In this document: positions 8,762 through 16,792 of the stretch, in pieces
How positions within the stretch are numbered: position 1 is the first letter of the stretch
How the letters are laid out: the number at the start of each line of letters is the position of its first letter
Source of the DNA: Geomonas azotofigens
GTDB taxonomy: Bacteria; Desulfobacterota; Desulfuromonadia; Geobacterales; Geobacteraceae
Reading direction: 5' to 3'
Length of the DNA stretch: 64,000 nucleotides
Assembly (NCBI RefSeq): GCF_018919395.1
Contig: NZ_JAHLME010000003.1
Coordinates: forward strand, 806,001 to 870,000
Translations under genes and position numbers: made by a program
The notes under the pieces: model-generated
Told to the model about the DNA's origin: nothing
The model's input: the letters and a program-made list of their open reading frames with translations, nothing else
The model's database searches: none

Positions 8762-9109
8762 TTATGGATTGTGTAAATCTTTGAAATTTGTGAGACAACT
8801 GCAGACGAACGCACGTATTTCGGGGCTTGGTAGGCTCCTAAATCCATTGATTACTTTATGCTCTTCTTCAGAGAGAGTAGCTAGGTAGAATCCGCTATCC
8901 TCAAAAAAAGCAGCGACAGGAACAGATAGGGCTATGGCGATAGCTTGCAATTTGTCGGTGTTTAGGCGGCTGGCGCCAGTTTCGTAGTTTTGTATCTGCT
9001 GGAATGTCACGTCAATTTTTCCTGCCAATTGTAGCTGTGTTAGCCCTTTACACTTACGAAACTCCTTGAGCTTCTCGCCAATTTCTTCGCTGGTTAAGAT
9101 CCTTCTCAT
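8762..9109 (-). CDS. Xre-family helix-turn-helix regulator
   Basis: 115 residues. Residues about 10-65 form a classical Cro/CI helix-turn-helix (GLTQLQLAGKIDVTFQQIQNYE, recognition helix about FQQIQNYE), followed by SEEEHKVINGFRSLPSPEIR, a C-terminal segment seen in small Xre regulators of integrated elements. The start is the ATG at 9109 after GAGAGGTGCCC; a GTG two codons earlier is also in frame. It is the first identifiable gene of the accessory island and is probably its repressor. Base composition is lower in GC than the flanking genes. The function as an element repressor is inferred from position. Confidence 0.85.
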   Translation of the reverse strand: MRRILTSEEIGEKLKEFRKCKGLTQLQLAGKIDVTFQQIQNYETGASRLNTDKLQAIAIALSVPVAAFFEDSGFYLATLSEEEHKVINGFRSLPSPEIRAFVCSCLTNFKDLHNP

Positions 9110-9313
9110 GGGCACCTCTCTAGCCTCTACATCCCAGTATCCTAGGAACGTCGGTGTTGCTCAACTGAAATTTGATAATTAGCTTGACAAAACAAATGCT
9201 GATTGTATTTTTAACGGAAAGGGTTCCGGACTTCGACCACAATCCGCATTTGGCAGGAACTGGATATGTCGGGATAGGCGTTGCCCCCGGCTCCTAGCTC
9301 GTGAGGCGTGAAG

Positions 9314-9841
9314 ATGCCATACTCCGACAAGGAAAAGCAGCGGGCGTACCAGCGTGAGTTCATGCGGAAAAAGAAGCAACACAACCCACACTGGCATGCT
9401 GAGCTATCAAGGCGAAGAAAGCGAGAGCGTCAAGTAGCCAGAGACATTATTGCCCAAATTAAAAGGAGTTTTGGCTGCTTATTATGTAATGAAAATAATC
9501 CCGACAACCTACATTTTCATCATGTTTTACCAAACACCAAAACTGCATCTGTATCTGATTTGCTGTCCGATCGCACTAAACTGATATCCGTACTGAAAGA
9601 GATTGATAAATGTGTTTGTGTGTGTACGGTATGCCACAAACATTTTCAAAGAACGGTGGACTACGTCATAATGAACATGAAAAAGGAACGATGGTACTCA
9701 GACTGGGGGCTAAATGACGCCTTAGAATGGGCTACGGTACATCCTCAGCGCCGGCTTAACAAAAATAATTTCATTGAGATAATTAACGCTGTTGCTAAGA
9801 ATTGTCAATTTCAGGATCTAAAGCAGTTTTATGATCAGTAA
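9314..9841 (+). CDS. HNH-type zinc nuclease-like protein
   Basis: About 175 residues. A strongly basic N-terminus (residues 6-52, SDKEKQRAYQREFMRKKK and RRRKRERQ) precedes a zinc-bound HNH-like module: C55-x2-C58, H69-H70 in the segment LHFHHVLP, and C104-x2-C107-H108. This is the beta-beta-alpha metal fold arrangement of small HNH endonucleases. The start is ATG 9314 after GTGAGG. The gene is notably AT-richer than core genes and sits between the Xre regulator and an unknown gene. It may be a nicking or homing-type nuclease or a DNA-binding protein of the island; catalysis is not proved by the sequence. Confidence 0.65.
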   Translation: MPYSDKEKQRAYQREFMRKKKQHNPHWHAELSRRRKRERQVARDIIAQIKRSFGCLLCNENNPDNLHFHHVLPNTKTASVSDLLSDRTKLISVLKEIDKCVCVCTVCHKHFQRTVDYVIMNMKKERWYSDWGLNDALEWATVHPQRRLNKNNFIEIINAVAKNCQFQDLKQFYDQ

Positions 9842-9880
9842 TAGCTGACCATACTAGTGCGACTGCAGAGGACTTCTACT

Positions 9881-10171
9881 ATGGACGATCGAGATGAAAG
9901 GATGTTCAATAAACGCTTAAAAGTAGTAGCCAGTAAAGGTATCGAAACCCATTTTGGCCGCTTGGGGATAGTCACCCTTCATCAAGTCGCTGAAATGATG
10001 ATTAATTTGGCTTTGCCAATAACGAATTTCACCAGTAGTCCTGAGAAATACTGCGAACTCTGGCACGAGGAGATAGGCAGCGATATTAAAGGCCTTAAAT
10101 CGATGCTGGAGATTTTAGAGCGCACCTACGCCAAAGTTGATGTAGCGTTACAAAGTGACAAATTGAGGTGA
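9881..10171 (+). CDS. Hypothetical protein
   Basis: 96 residues starting at an ATG preceded by AGAGGA (9870-9875). I do not recognise the family. It appears alpha-helical, with a central VAEMMINLALPITNF segment and an acidic C-terminal helix, and no membrane span or zinc motif. It follows the HNH protein by 39 bp on the same strand and shares its low GC, so it may be its partner. The coding call rests on the ribosome site, a clean start and stop, and amino-acid-like composition. Confidence 0.6.
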   Translation: MDDRDERMFNKRLKVVASKGIETHFGRLGIVTLHQVAEMMINLALPITNFTSSPEKYCELWHEEIGSDIKGLKSMLEILERTYAKVDVALQSDKLR

Positions 10172-10300
10172 TCTTCTCTGATGTGACACCCAAAACCGCC
10201 CTCCCCACTACTCTCCTGCAATGTAGCTCAATAAATTTATCCACACAAGTCAAATCCCCTTCGCGTTTGCTCTATGAGAATCTCAGGTAGGTCGAAGGTA

Positions 10301-10432
10301 CAAGTGCCAGCACCAAATGCCCAGTACCAGTACCAACACCTAGTACCGGTACCAACACCCAGTACCAGTACCAACACCCAGTACCAGTACCAACACCCAG
10401 TACCAGTACCAGTACCAGTACCTAATAGATCC
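10301..10432. repeat. Tandem repeat array of CCAGTA/CCAACAC units
   Basis: Four near-identical 18-19 bp units, each CCAGTACCAGTACCAACA with small changes, run from 10321, then the array ends in a pure CAGTAC hexamer run to about 10432; a degenerate unit starts near 10301. The hexamer is the sub-unit of the larger repeat, which points to slippage. There are no spacers, so it is not a CRISPR. Confidence 0.9.
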
Positions 10433-10800
10433 CAGGAACTCGTGGCCTGAGCCTGCCGAATAAGGCTCTTCACAGCCTTGCAGTTCACTCCATAAGAGAT
10501 GGGCCTGTTGGCGTCTGGTCCGCCTGGCACAACAGCAAGGACGCCTCTTCAGGAGATGTGGCACAGTCCCTCCCGGGGCTGCGTCTCCGGCAGCAATTTT
10601 GGGGGAGGCTCGTGGAGCCGTGGACCTGGTATGGGCCGACAGGTTCCGGTCAGACAAATGACGGTGGATCTGGTTGAACCGGGGGCTTTTTCAACTCGTG
10701 GACAAGTTAGTGAAGTTGCCCGGCCATGCTGGTATAGCCCATTTACCCACGGCAGTGAGGGACATAATGTCCTGCCTTAAAAAATTGCCGTAAAAGTAAT

Positions 10801-10872
10801 TTTATGCCGCATAAATAAAATTTATGCAATGGATGTGGGTCAGTATTTAATGGCATAAATAAAATTGTTATG
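10801..10872. promoter_or_regulatory. Clustered TTTATGC/GCATAAA boxes upstream of the kfrA-like gene
   Basis: TTTATGC at 10801-10807, GCATAAA at 10809-10815, TTTATGC at 10821-10827 and GCATAAA at 10853-10859. Neighbouring boxes form perfect palindromes, for example GCATAAATAAAATTTATGC at 10809-10827, and the 10853 copy repeats GCATAAATAAAATT. They look like an operator cluster. A TTGACA (10960-10965) with a weak TACCGT 17 bp later could be the promoter. Confidence 0.5.
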
Positions 10873-11106
10873 ACAAACATATTGTATAAAGATTACCAGC
10901 ATAATTTTTTGACATAAAAATATTGAAAATGTTCTTTCAAAAAAAATAAATAAGTGTGCTTGACAAAACTAAAAGCCTTCGATACCGTTTTTAAGAAAGT
11001 GATATAGTTTCAGAATACGGTTCGTACTGTTTAACCTAGATGCTGATACAGCCTTGAGAGATGGTAATAATGCTTAGGAAGGACTATCGACATTCGGGGG
11101 ATGGCA

Positions 11107-12114
11107 ATGGACGCAGAAATAGAAACAACAGTAGTTGACGCGAGAAAAGTCGGGCCAGAATTGGTTTGGGAGGCGACACAAGCTGCTCTCGATGACGCAA
11201 GGACGAAGGCACCCGAAGCTACACTCGAGAACTTGCTCCATGGCATCAGTCCGCACGTTATCTACAACTACTGGATGCCCCGCAAATTTAACAAGAAAGG
11301 CTGTTATCAACAGGTTGCTGGGCTTTTCAAGCAGGTAAGAGAGCAAATATTGAGTGCTGAGCAGCTGGAGCAGACAGGACGAATTCCCATCAAGACGTTA
11401 TCACTTGAACTCACCACTGAGCTTAACCGCGTCACCCAGCAGCTTACGGAGGGGGTAAACCGATCTGTAGCCTCTCTTGAGATCACCATCGCCGCAAATA
11501 ATGAGACCATACGAGACGAAGTACTTCGATATGCCGACGCAAAACAGCAAGCAGAAGATGCAAAGCATCAGCGTATGATAAGGATCATTGAAAAAGAGAG
11601 CATGGATCATTTGGCGGCGGCTGCCGTTTTCGAAAGAGAGCGGGACGTAGCAATCGGCAAGGTTGAGGAACTTACAAATAGAGTAGAGGAACTCACTGCA
11701 CAGATGGCTGCAGCAGACGAGAAATGTCATTCCTTTGAGCGTGTGGTGAATAGCTTAAGCGACCAGCTTCGGGACGGGTGCCAAAGAGCAGACTCCGCTT
11801 TTACCAAAATGGACGAGGCAAGCCTGGTTATAGCAGATCTTCGTGAGCAGCTCACGATAACCAGCCGTAGGGTCTTTGAGGCAGAGGCTGAAACAGGTGT
11901 GGCCAGAAATGAGGCTGCACGTTTAACCGGATTGCTCACAGAAATAAAGGACCAATTGGCGGCTGCACACGGTCAGGTCGACATTCTAACCCAGCAACTT
12001 CACATACAGTCAGCACGGGCTGACAGGGAGCTTGCTAAAGGCGGGCGCCAACACTGCCATTCCTACCCTTCGAGGGCAGTTTACGTCAGCCGCCGCAAAA
12101 GCAGATCAGATTGA
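11107..12114 (+). CDS. KfrA-like DNA-binding coiled-coil protein
   Basis: 335 residues. The N-terminal ~100 residues fit the KfrA N-domain pattern (VWEATQAALDDARTKAPEATLENLLHG then a Y-x2-W helix); residues about 100-315 are almost entirely charged heptad helix (repeated E-x2-A/L, Q and R), a long coiled coil. KfrA proteins are plasmid-borne autoregulators with an alpha-helical tail. GGGGG at 11096-11100 fits the ATG at 11107; an ATG at 11101 is too close to it. The last ~28 residues (after LAKGG) look unlike a coil and may reflect a late frameshift. Plasmid-type regulators on an integrated island suggest plasmid ancestry. Confidence 0.6.
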   Translation: MDAEIETTVVDARKVGPELVWEATQAALDDARTKAPEATLENLLHGISPHVIYNYWMPRKFNKKGCYQQVAGLFKQVREQILSAEQLEQTGRIPIKTLSLELTTELNRVTQQLTEGVNRSVASLEITIAANNETIRDEVLRYADAKQQAEDAKHQRMIRIIEKESMDHLAAAAVFERERDVAIGKVEELTNRVEELTAQMAAADEKCHSFERVVNSLSDQLRDGCQRADSAFTKMDEASLVIADLREQLTITSRRVFEAEAETGVARNEAARLTGLLTEIKDQLAAAHGQVDILTQQLHIQSARADRELAKGGRQHCHSYPSRAVYVSRRKSRSD

Positions 12115-12199
12115 AGATACGAACAATAGTCCTAATGATTTGCCAGCGTTTTGCGGAATTACAACCACGCACGGGTCGCTTCCCGTAAAGGAGGGGCAA

Positions 12200-12397
12200 A
12201 TGTCAGAGCGGTTATTAAGGTTAAAAAAAGTTCTGTCTATGGTGCCTGTAAGCCGGACTACTTGGTACGCGGGGATCAAATCCCGCAAGTTTCCGCCCGG
12301 CCGGCTGCTTACCGAGAGGACAAGAGTTTGGGACGAGTCGTCCATCATTGCCGTTGTCAACGGAACTTGGACCCCTGAGGGAGACTCAACTTCTTAG
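12200..12397 (+). CDS. AlpA-family regulator/excisionase-like protein
   Basis: 65 residues matching the AlpA (CP4-57 regulator) pattern: LLRLKKVLSMVPVSRTTWYAGI, a winged helix-turn-helix with SRTTWY in the recognition helix, then KFPPGR and a W-x-ESSI ending. A strong ribosome site, AAGGAGGGG (12188-12196), lies 3 bases from the ATG. The frame stays open upstream to 12032, but that part lacks a start signal and overlaps the kfrA-like gene. AlpA proteins activate or assist excision of P4-type elements by acting on the integrase. Here it lies directly upstream of two integrase genes, which supports that role. Confidence 0.85.
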   Translation: MSERLLRLKKVLSMVPVSRTTWYAGIKSRKFPPGRLLTERTRVWDESSIIAVVNGTWTPEGDSTS

Positions 12398-12553
12398 TGA
12401 GACGCTTAAAGGCGACCAAAACATGGCCATTGCAAAACCCACTGATCTCGCAGTCGAAAAAGGAAATAAAACACTCGACGATCCACATCAACCAAGCAGA
12501 GCAGTCTCGGAGTATAGCCAGAAATCTGGCTTGCGACCACAACGGAGAATTCT

Positions 12554-13186
12554 ATGCCCAAGCGTATTCCGCAACCACCGTCCAAACATAAACGTTTCAA
12601 GGCCCTCTCGGATCCCCAGGAGATCGCCTCTCTGCTCAGCGCCATAGATGGCTACAAGGGGGCGTTTGTTGTGAAGTGCGCCATGAAGCTGGGCACTCTT
12701 CTGATGGTCAGGCCAAATGAACTCCGCCATGCCGAATGGGCAGAAATCGACTTTGTAGAGGAAAATTGGATCATTCCAGCCCACAAGATGAAGGCGAGAG
12801 GGCCACACATTGTCCCGCTGTCGCATCAGGCCATCGCGATCCTGCGGGAACTCCGCGCCATTACCGGACATAGCAGGTATCTATTTGCCAGTCCAAAGTC
12901 AGCGGATCGCTGTATCGGGGCAGGCGCAATTAATTTCGCCTTGAATCGCATGGGGATGGAAATTACAGCTTACGGTCTCCGGCACATGGCGGCAGGAATC
13001 CTTTACGAAGTATTGAGCTTCAGTGCTGAGGTAATAAGGTGCCAGCTCGGGTATGCGACTGGCCGCCAGATGAAATACTTAGGGGGCTGGCCGAAGTATT
13101 TTGACGAACGGCGCGAAATGATGCAGAAACTAGGAGACTATTTGGACGTTGTGAAGGAGACGGCAAATAGGCCTATGGAGATTTGA
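12554..13186 (+). pseudogene. Truncated tyrosine integrase (catalytic domain only, key residues lost)
   Basis: 210 residues. The first seven (MPKRIPQ) and about 25 bp upstream are nearly identical to the start of the intact integrase at 13331, but the next ~190 residues of the arm-binding and core-binding domains are missing; the frame jumps to the catalytic domain (from about LSDPQEIASLLSAIDGYKG). The catalytic Arg (RPNELR) and hairpin Lys are kept, but the HxxR His is Tyr (YGLRHMA), the second His of the EHQLAHA block is lost (RCQLGYA), and the nucleophile Tyr region is altered (MKYLGGW instead of AYNRTTF). It is therefore unlikely to recombine DNA. It could be decayed, or a regulatory remnant that still binds. 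Confidence 0.75.
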
Positions 13187-13209
13187 GTCTCTGGTTGTGG
13201 GGCAGGCGG

Positions 13210-13293
13210 TACCATCAAAAAGGAGAAGCTGTCATACCACCAAGGGCTAACAGATACCATCAAAACCTGAAGCCGTCGGAAATATACCACCAA
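13210..13293. repeat. Four TACCAYCAA direct repeats ahead of the integrase
   Basis: TACCATCAAAA at 13210-13220 and 13255-13265 alternate with TACCACCAA at 13235-13243 and 13285-13293. The shared core is TACCAYCAA, all on the same strand, within 84 bp between the truncated and intact integrase genes. The arrangement resembles arm-type integrase or excisionase sites next to att. Confidence 0.6.
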
Positions 13294-13330
13294 CGGCAGA
13301 AAAAGTGACTGCGACCACAGGGAGAATCCC

Positions 13331-14614
13331 ATGCCTAAGCGCATTCCGCAACTGTCGGTTCTCAAGATAGACAACGCCAAGGCCAGAGATAAAGCGTACA
13401 AATTGGCAGACGGATACGGCCTGTACCTTTTGGTCACGCCCTCTGGTGGTAAATTATGGCAGATGCAGTATCGGTTCGATGGGAAGCAAAAGGTTTTGTC
13501 CTTCAGGGCTTATCCTGCAGTTTCCTTGAAGGCTGCGCGGGAGAAGAGGGATGAAGCCAAGAAGCTGCTTGCTGTTGGCCTAGATCCCGGTCAGGTAAAG
13601 AAGGAGAAGAAGAAGAAGAAACTGGAAGCTTATACCAACACCTTTGAGGCAGTGGCACGAGAATGGTTTGAACGCTTCAAATCGAAGTGGACACCGACTC
13701 ACGGTGCTCGGAAACTTGCAGGTCTTGAAAAAGATGTTTTCCCTTCGCTAGGCCAGCGCCCTATCGGTGAAATCAAACCTCCTGAATTGCTGAAGGTCTT
13801 GTGCCAAATCGAAACGAGGTCTTTGGAGATAATGCACAAGGCAAAGTGCACCTGTGGGCAAGTCTTCCGCTATGCCGTTTCTACAGGGCGCGCCGAGCGG
13901 AACCCGGTGCCCGAACTGCGTGACGCGCTTCCTCCTGTCAAGAATGGACATTTCGCGGCCCCTACCGATCCAAAGAAGGTCGCACCTCTTATGCGGACGA
14001 TATACGGTTATCAAGGTTCTTTTGTCGTCAAATGCGCCCTAAAGCTTGCCCCCCTTTTCTTTATCAGGCCGGGAGAACTGCGGAAGGCGGAATGGACAGA
14101 GATAGACTTTGTCGAGGAACAGTGGAACGTCCCAGCCGAAAAGATGAAGATGAAGGTGGCACATACAGTTCCCTTGTCGCGTCAGGCCATTGCGATCCTT
14201 CATGAGCTTCACACTTTGACAGGGCATGGCAAGTATGTTTTTGCAGGTAGGCGTTCATCGCTTAACTGCATGAGTGATAATGCTGTTAATGCAGCACTAC
14301 GAAGCATGGGCTACACGAAGGACGATATTGTCGGTCATGGGTTCCGTGCCATGGCGCGGACGATCCTAGCTGAAGTCTTGTTATTTAGGGTTGACATCAT
14401 TGAACACCAGCTTGCACATGCAGTGAAAGACCCCAACGGGGTCGCGTACAACCGGACGACGTTTCTCCCGCAGCGGCGCCATATGATGCAGGTATGGGCG
14501 GACTATTTAGACGCATTAAAAAAATGCACAACGCAAGACGAGATCAGCAGTGTAAATAAAAAGTATTCAACTATTGCCTTAAACGCGTATAGTACTATGA
14601 TGATGGAGGCTTAG
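13331..14614 (+). CDS. P4-type tyrosine integrase
   Basis: 427 residues, full length for the P4/DUF4102 integrase family. Order: an arm-type DNA-binding domain (about 1-90, with LADGYGLYLLVTPSGGKLWQ), a core-binding domain (about 95-200), and a catalytic domain with Arg in RPGELR (about 242), Lys in KMKMK, HGFR (about 336-339), His in EHQLAH (about 358) and the nucleophile Tyr in AYNRT (about 376). All catalytic residues are present. It integrates or excises the island by recombination at att sites, often in tRNA genes, although no tRNA is visible at the right side here. TACCAYCAA repeats lie upstream. Confidence 0.93.
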   Translation: MPKRIPQLSVLKIDNAKARDKAYKLADGYGLYLLVTPSGGKLWQMQYRFDGKQKVLSFRAYPAVSLKAAREKRDEAKKLLAVGLDPGQVKKEKKKKKLEAYTNTFEAVAREWFERFKSKWTPTHGARKLAGLEKDVFPSLGQRPIGEIKPPELLKVLCQIETRSLEIMHKAKCTCGQVFRYAVSTGRAERNPVPELRDALPPVKNGHFAAPTDPKKVAPLMRTIYGYQGSFVVKCALKLAPLFFIRPGELRKAEWTEIDFVEEQWNVPAEKMKMKVAHTVPLSRQAIAILHELHTLTGHGKYVFAGRRSSLNCMSDNAVNAALRSMGYTKDDIVGHGFRAMARTILAEVLLFRVDIIEHQLAHAVKDPNGVAYNRTTFLPQRRHMMQVWADYLDALKKCTTQDEISSVNKKYSTIALNAYSTMMMEA

Positions 14615-15421
14615 TGAGCGAAGAGGTAGAACGCTTTAATGGTATTATTGGTGGAGTTTTGACGACGTGAGAGCTTTTATTACGTATTACCTAGTAGTTG
14701 CATGCATGCCCGGTTCCCGCTTTCGGGTTCGAAAAACTGAAAGTGGGTGAAACTCTATAAGGTATTATTTGCGGTATCTGGCCGGAGTGGCTGGTGAAAG
14801 GGTTATGTTTACAGCAGCTTGGCTGGATTTCAGTGGCCGGCCTCCGGTACCATAACAAGATTCAAAAGGCTTAGCTCTTAAAGGGCTAAGCCTTTTGTTT
14901 TTTCCATGCCGCGAGCACGATCATTGCTTCGCTTGGTGATGGCGCTCTGTGGGCTCCTGGTCTCCAGTGCTGCCATCTTGTAGCGCCGGACTGGCCCCCC
15001 GGCCAAGAACTCCTCCACTTGCCACTTCTCCGCCTGGCTGTCGATCTGCTTCCGCTGGTGGAGAAGCCCAAGACTGCGGCATACCATTGGACAGCCTGCT
15101 CTGCGAGACGGATCCTCGGTTTCTCCCCTTGTTTTCAGCTCTTCACAGGTTATTGCAGGAGGCCTATATCTCAACGAGGAATATTACATTGATCGAAGCT
15201 AACCTGCGTGATAATCTCGCGGAGCGACTGTTCGACTTGTCCCATAGGACGCCTTCGTGGTCAGGAACATGAAGACGCGGACCATCGATGAAGAGTTGCT
15301 GGACGAGGATTGAACGAGTTTCTGGAGTCGAGGACATGACACCTGGCTGGACACATCTCCGTGAAGCTCAGTCGGTCAGCCAATAGCCGGTGGGCGCAGT
15401 CATGAAGAGAGGGATAACCCA
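14615..15421. other. Non-coding right edge of the island
   Basis: 807 bp with no recognisable gene. It contains an imperfect hairpin at 14716-14747 (CCCGCTTTC pairing with GAAAGTGGG), a strong bidirectional terminator at 14866-14898, and fragments of open frame on both strands between 14900 and 15310 (for example a minus-strand frame with GGPVRRYKMAALETR) that have no ribosome site and look like degraded coding DNA. One att site of the island probably lies here, but no target repeat could be defined. Confidence 0.5.
14866..14898. terminator. Bidirectional rho-independent terminator
   Basis: AAAAGGCTTAGC, a short loop, then the complementary GCTAAGCCTTTT followed by more T residues. A-run and T-run on opposite sides would let it work on both strands. 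Confidence 0.85.
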
Positions 15422-16018
15422 ATGAGCACAGAGGTCCCCGCTGTTACAAAAACTGCCGAGGGCGCGACGGTAGTTATCACTCATAGGTTGCGCGAAAACA
15501 AGCAGACAGAATACGAAAGGTGGCTTGAGGAGATTGCGCCTCTTTGCAAGGCTTCGCCAGGTTATTTGGACTGGCATATCGTTCGACCAATACCAGGCTT
15601 GACGGAAACCTATACCGTCATAATCCGATTCGATACCGAGGTGCACTTGCGGGAGTGGATGGAATCACCGACTCGCGCCCGTCTTATTAAACAGGTTCGG
15701 CCTCTCTTTGTGACCGACGATGATTTTTTTATCAGTAGCGGGCTGGATTTCTGGTTTACACCAATGGGGGCGAAAGCCAAGATACCGGTGCGCTGGAAAC
15801 AGTTTCTGGTTACATGGTCAGCTATCTATCCTCTAGCGTTGGGTATGCCGCTGGTCGTTTATCCAGTTATGCATTACCTTCACGTTCCTGATAACCGGTT
15901 ATTCGCAACATTGGCAGTAACTGGACTGGTTGTTTTTCTTATGGTGTACGTGGTAATGCCTCGCTACACAAGACTAGTGCAACGATGGCTATTTTCTGCC
16001 AAGGGAGAAGAGTCATGA
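15422..16018 (+). CDS. ABM-domain membrane protein
   Basis: 198 residues. Residues about 15-110 form an antibiotic-biosynthesis-monooxygenase (ABM) ferredoxin-like domain (VVITHRLRENKQTEYERWL, GYLDWHIVRP, and FDTEVHLREWMESPTR), followed by two C-terminal membrane helices (about 128-150 and 160-182). This soluble-domain-plus-two-helix layout is that of the COG3224 group; its reaction is not established. A GAGAGGGATAACCC ribosome site precedes the ATG. It is the first gene of a same-strand cluster that ends with a multiheme cytochrome, and it overlaps the next gene by 4 bp. Confidence 0.85.
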   Translation: MSTEVPAVTKTAEGATVVITHRLRENKQTEYERWLEEIAPLCKASPGYLDWHIVRPIPGLTETYTVIIRFDTEVHLREWMESPTRARLIKQVRPLFVTDDDFFISSGLDFWFTPMGAKAKIPVRWKQFLVTWSAIYPLALGMPLVVYPVMHYLHVPDNRLFATLAVTGLVVFLMVYVVMPRYTRLVQRWLFSAKGEES

Positions 16019-16743
16019 CGTCATCAGAGGCAAGCACGGCACAGACGGTTTGCCCTAAGTGTTCCGCACCGCGACCGCTTGGTAGTGACAGCTGCCCGAG
16101 GTGCGGGGTCATCTTCGCCAAGGTGCGGCAGCATTCCAACCAAACGTCAGCGCAGCCTGAAGTCGCCCGGTCCGTGCCCGCCGCTGTCGCAGGCGGGCCT
16201 GCCGCCTCTGGCGTTGTCGTGGCGCGATATGCATTCCTCGCTCTCATCGCGTTCTATGGTTTTCGCATACTGATACATCCCATTGCCTCCAATTACGTCG
16301 GCGAAACGTTCCTGCACCTCGTCAATCTCCCCTTTCATGAGGCGGGGCATATCCTTTTTTCACCTTTCGGTCGCTTTCTCCAGGTCGCCGGCGGCACGAT
16401 CATGCAGCTTCTGGTTCCGGCGGTGGTGGCGATCTCCTTTTACAGGCGCTGCGACCGCTACGCCGCAGCGGTGGGCGTGTGGTGGCTCGGAGAGAGCATG
16501 GCGGATGTCGCTCCCTATGCGGACGACGCCCGTGCCGGAGAGCTCCCGCTCCTTGGGGGCGTGACGGGGAGCGAGGTGGAGGATTATCACGACTGGGAGG
16601 TGATGCTGGGGAAGCTTGGAATGCTTACCTGGGACCATTCTATCGGCAGATTCTTCTTCGTCGCCGGGGGTGCCGTGATGGCAGCAGCCATCATCTGGGG
16701 AGTCATCGTATCTTCTCGTCACACAGAAACGGAGTCCGGCTAA
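16015..16743 (+). CDS. Zinc-ribbon membrane protein with HEAGH metallopeptidase-like motif
   Basis: 242 residues. A zinc ribbon at the N-terminus (C13-x2-C16 and C27-x2-C30), a flexible Ala/Pro linker, then several membrane helices (about 70-88, 125-150, 215-235). Between the first two lies HEAGH (108-112), a zinc-protease-type motif, in the context NLPFHEAGHILF, as in membrane site-2-like peptidases. The start is chosen at 16015 because it couples by ATGA to the upstream gene. A third metal ligand is not certain; WWLGESMADVAPYADD could supply acid residues. The function is unknown, and a non-peptidase metal site is possible. Confidence 0.75.
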   Translation: MTSSEASTAQTVCPKCSAPRPLGSDSCPRCGVIFAKVRQHSNQTSAQPEVARSVPAAVAGGPAASGVVVARYAFLALIAFYGFRILIHPIASNYVGETFLHLVNLPFHEAGHILFSPFGRFLQVAGGTIMQLLVPAVVAISFYRRCDRYAAAVGVWWLGESMADVAPYADDARAGELPLLGGVTGSEVEDYHDWEVMLGKLGMLTWDHSIGRFFFVAGGAVMAAAIIWGVIVSSRHTETESG

Positions 16744-16792
16744 GCTGTCGGCACTGTCAAAGACCTTGAAGCTGTACCCGGAGGGAGGCGGC

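Larger units (their letters stand above)
10172..11106. other. Long non-coding region of the island
   Basis: 935 bp without a supportable gene. It contains a tandem hexamer-derived repeat array (10301-10432), a stretch of ordinary composition with an open frame (10499-10780) that lacks a ribosome site and has no family features, and then a very AT-rich segment (10781-11095) that carries palindromic boxes upstream of the kfrA-like gene. Confidence 0.6.

Noticed and set aside
10301-10432. Possible CRISPR array.
   Set aside because: Repeats are contiguous hexamer multiples without unique spacers, and there are no cas genes.
10499-10780. Plus-strand open frame of 93 codons.
   Set aside because: No ribosome site, no recognisable domain, composition like the non-coding surroundings.
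12032-12199. In-frame upstream extension of the AlpA-like gene, read as a frameshifted end of the kfrA-like gene.
   Set aside because: A strong ribosome site marks the AlpA start at 12200; evidence for a frameshift in the upstream gene is only the odd tail and stays open.
14716-14747. tRNA-like GGTTCGAA segment and hairpin near the integrase end.
   Set aside because: No acceptor, D or anticodon arms can be folded around it.
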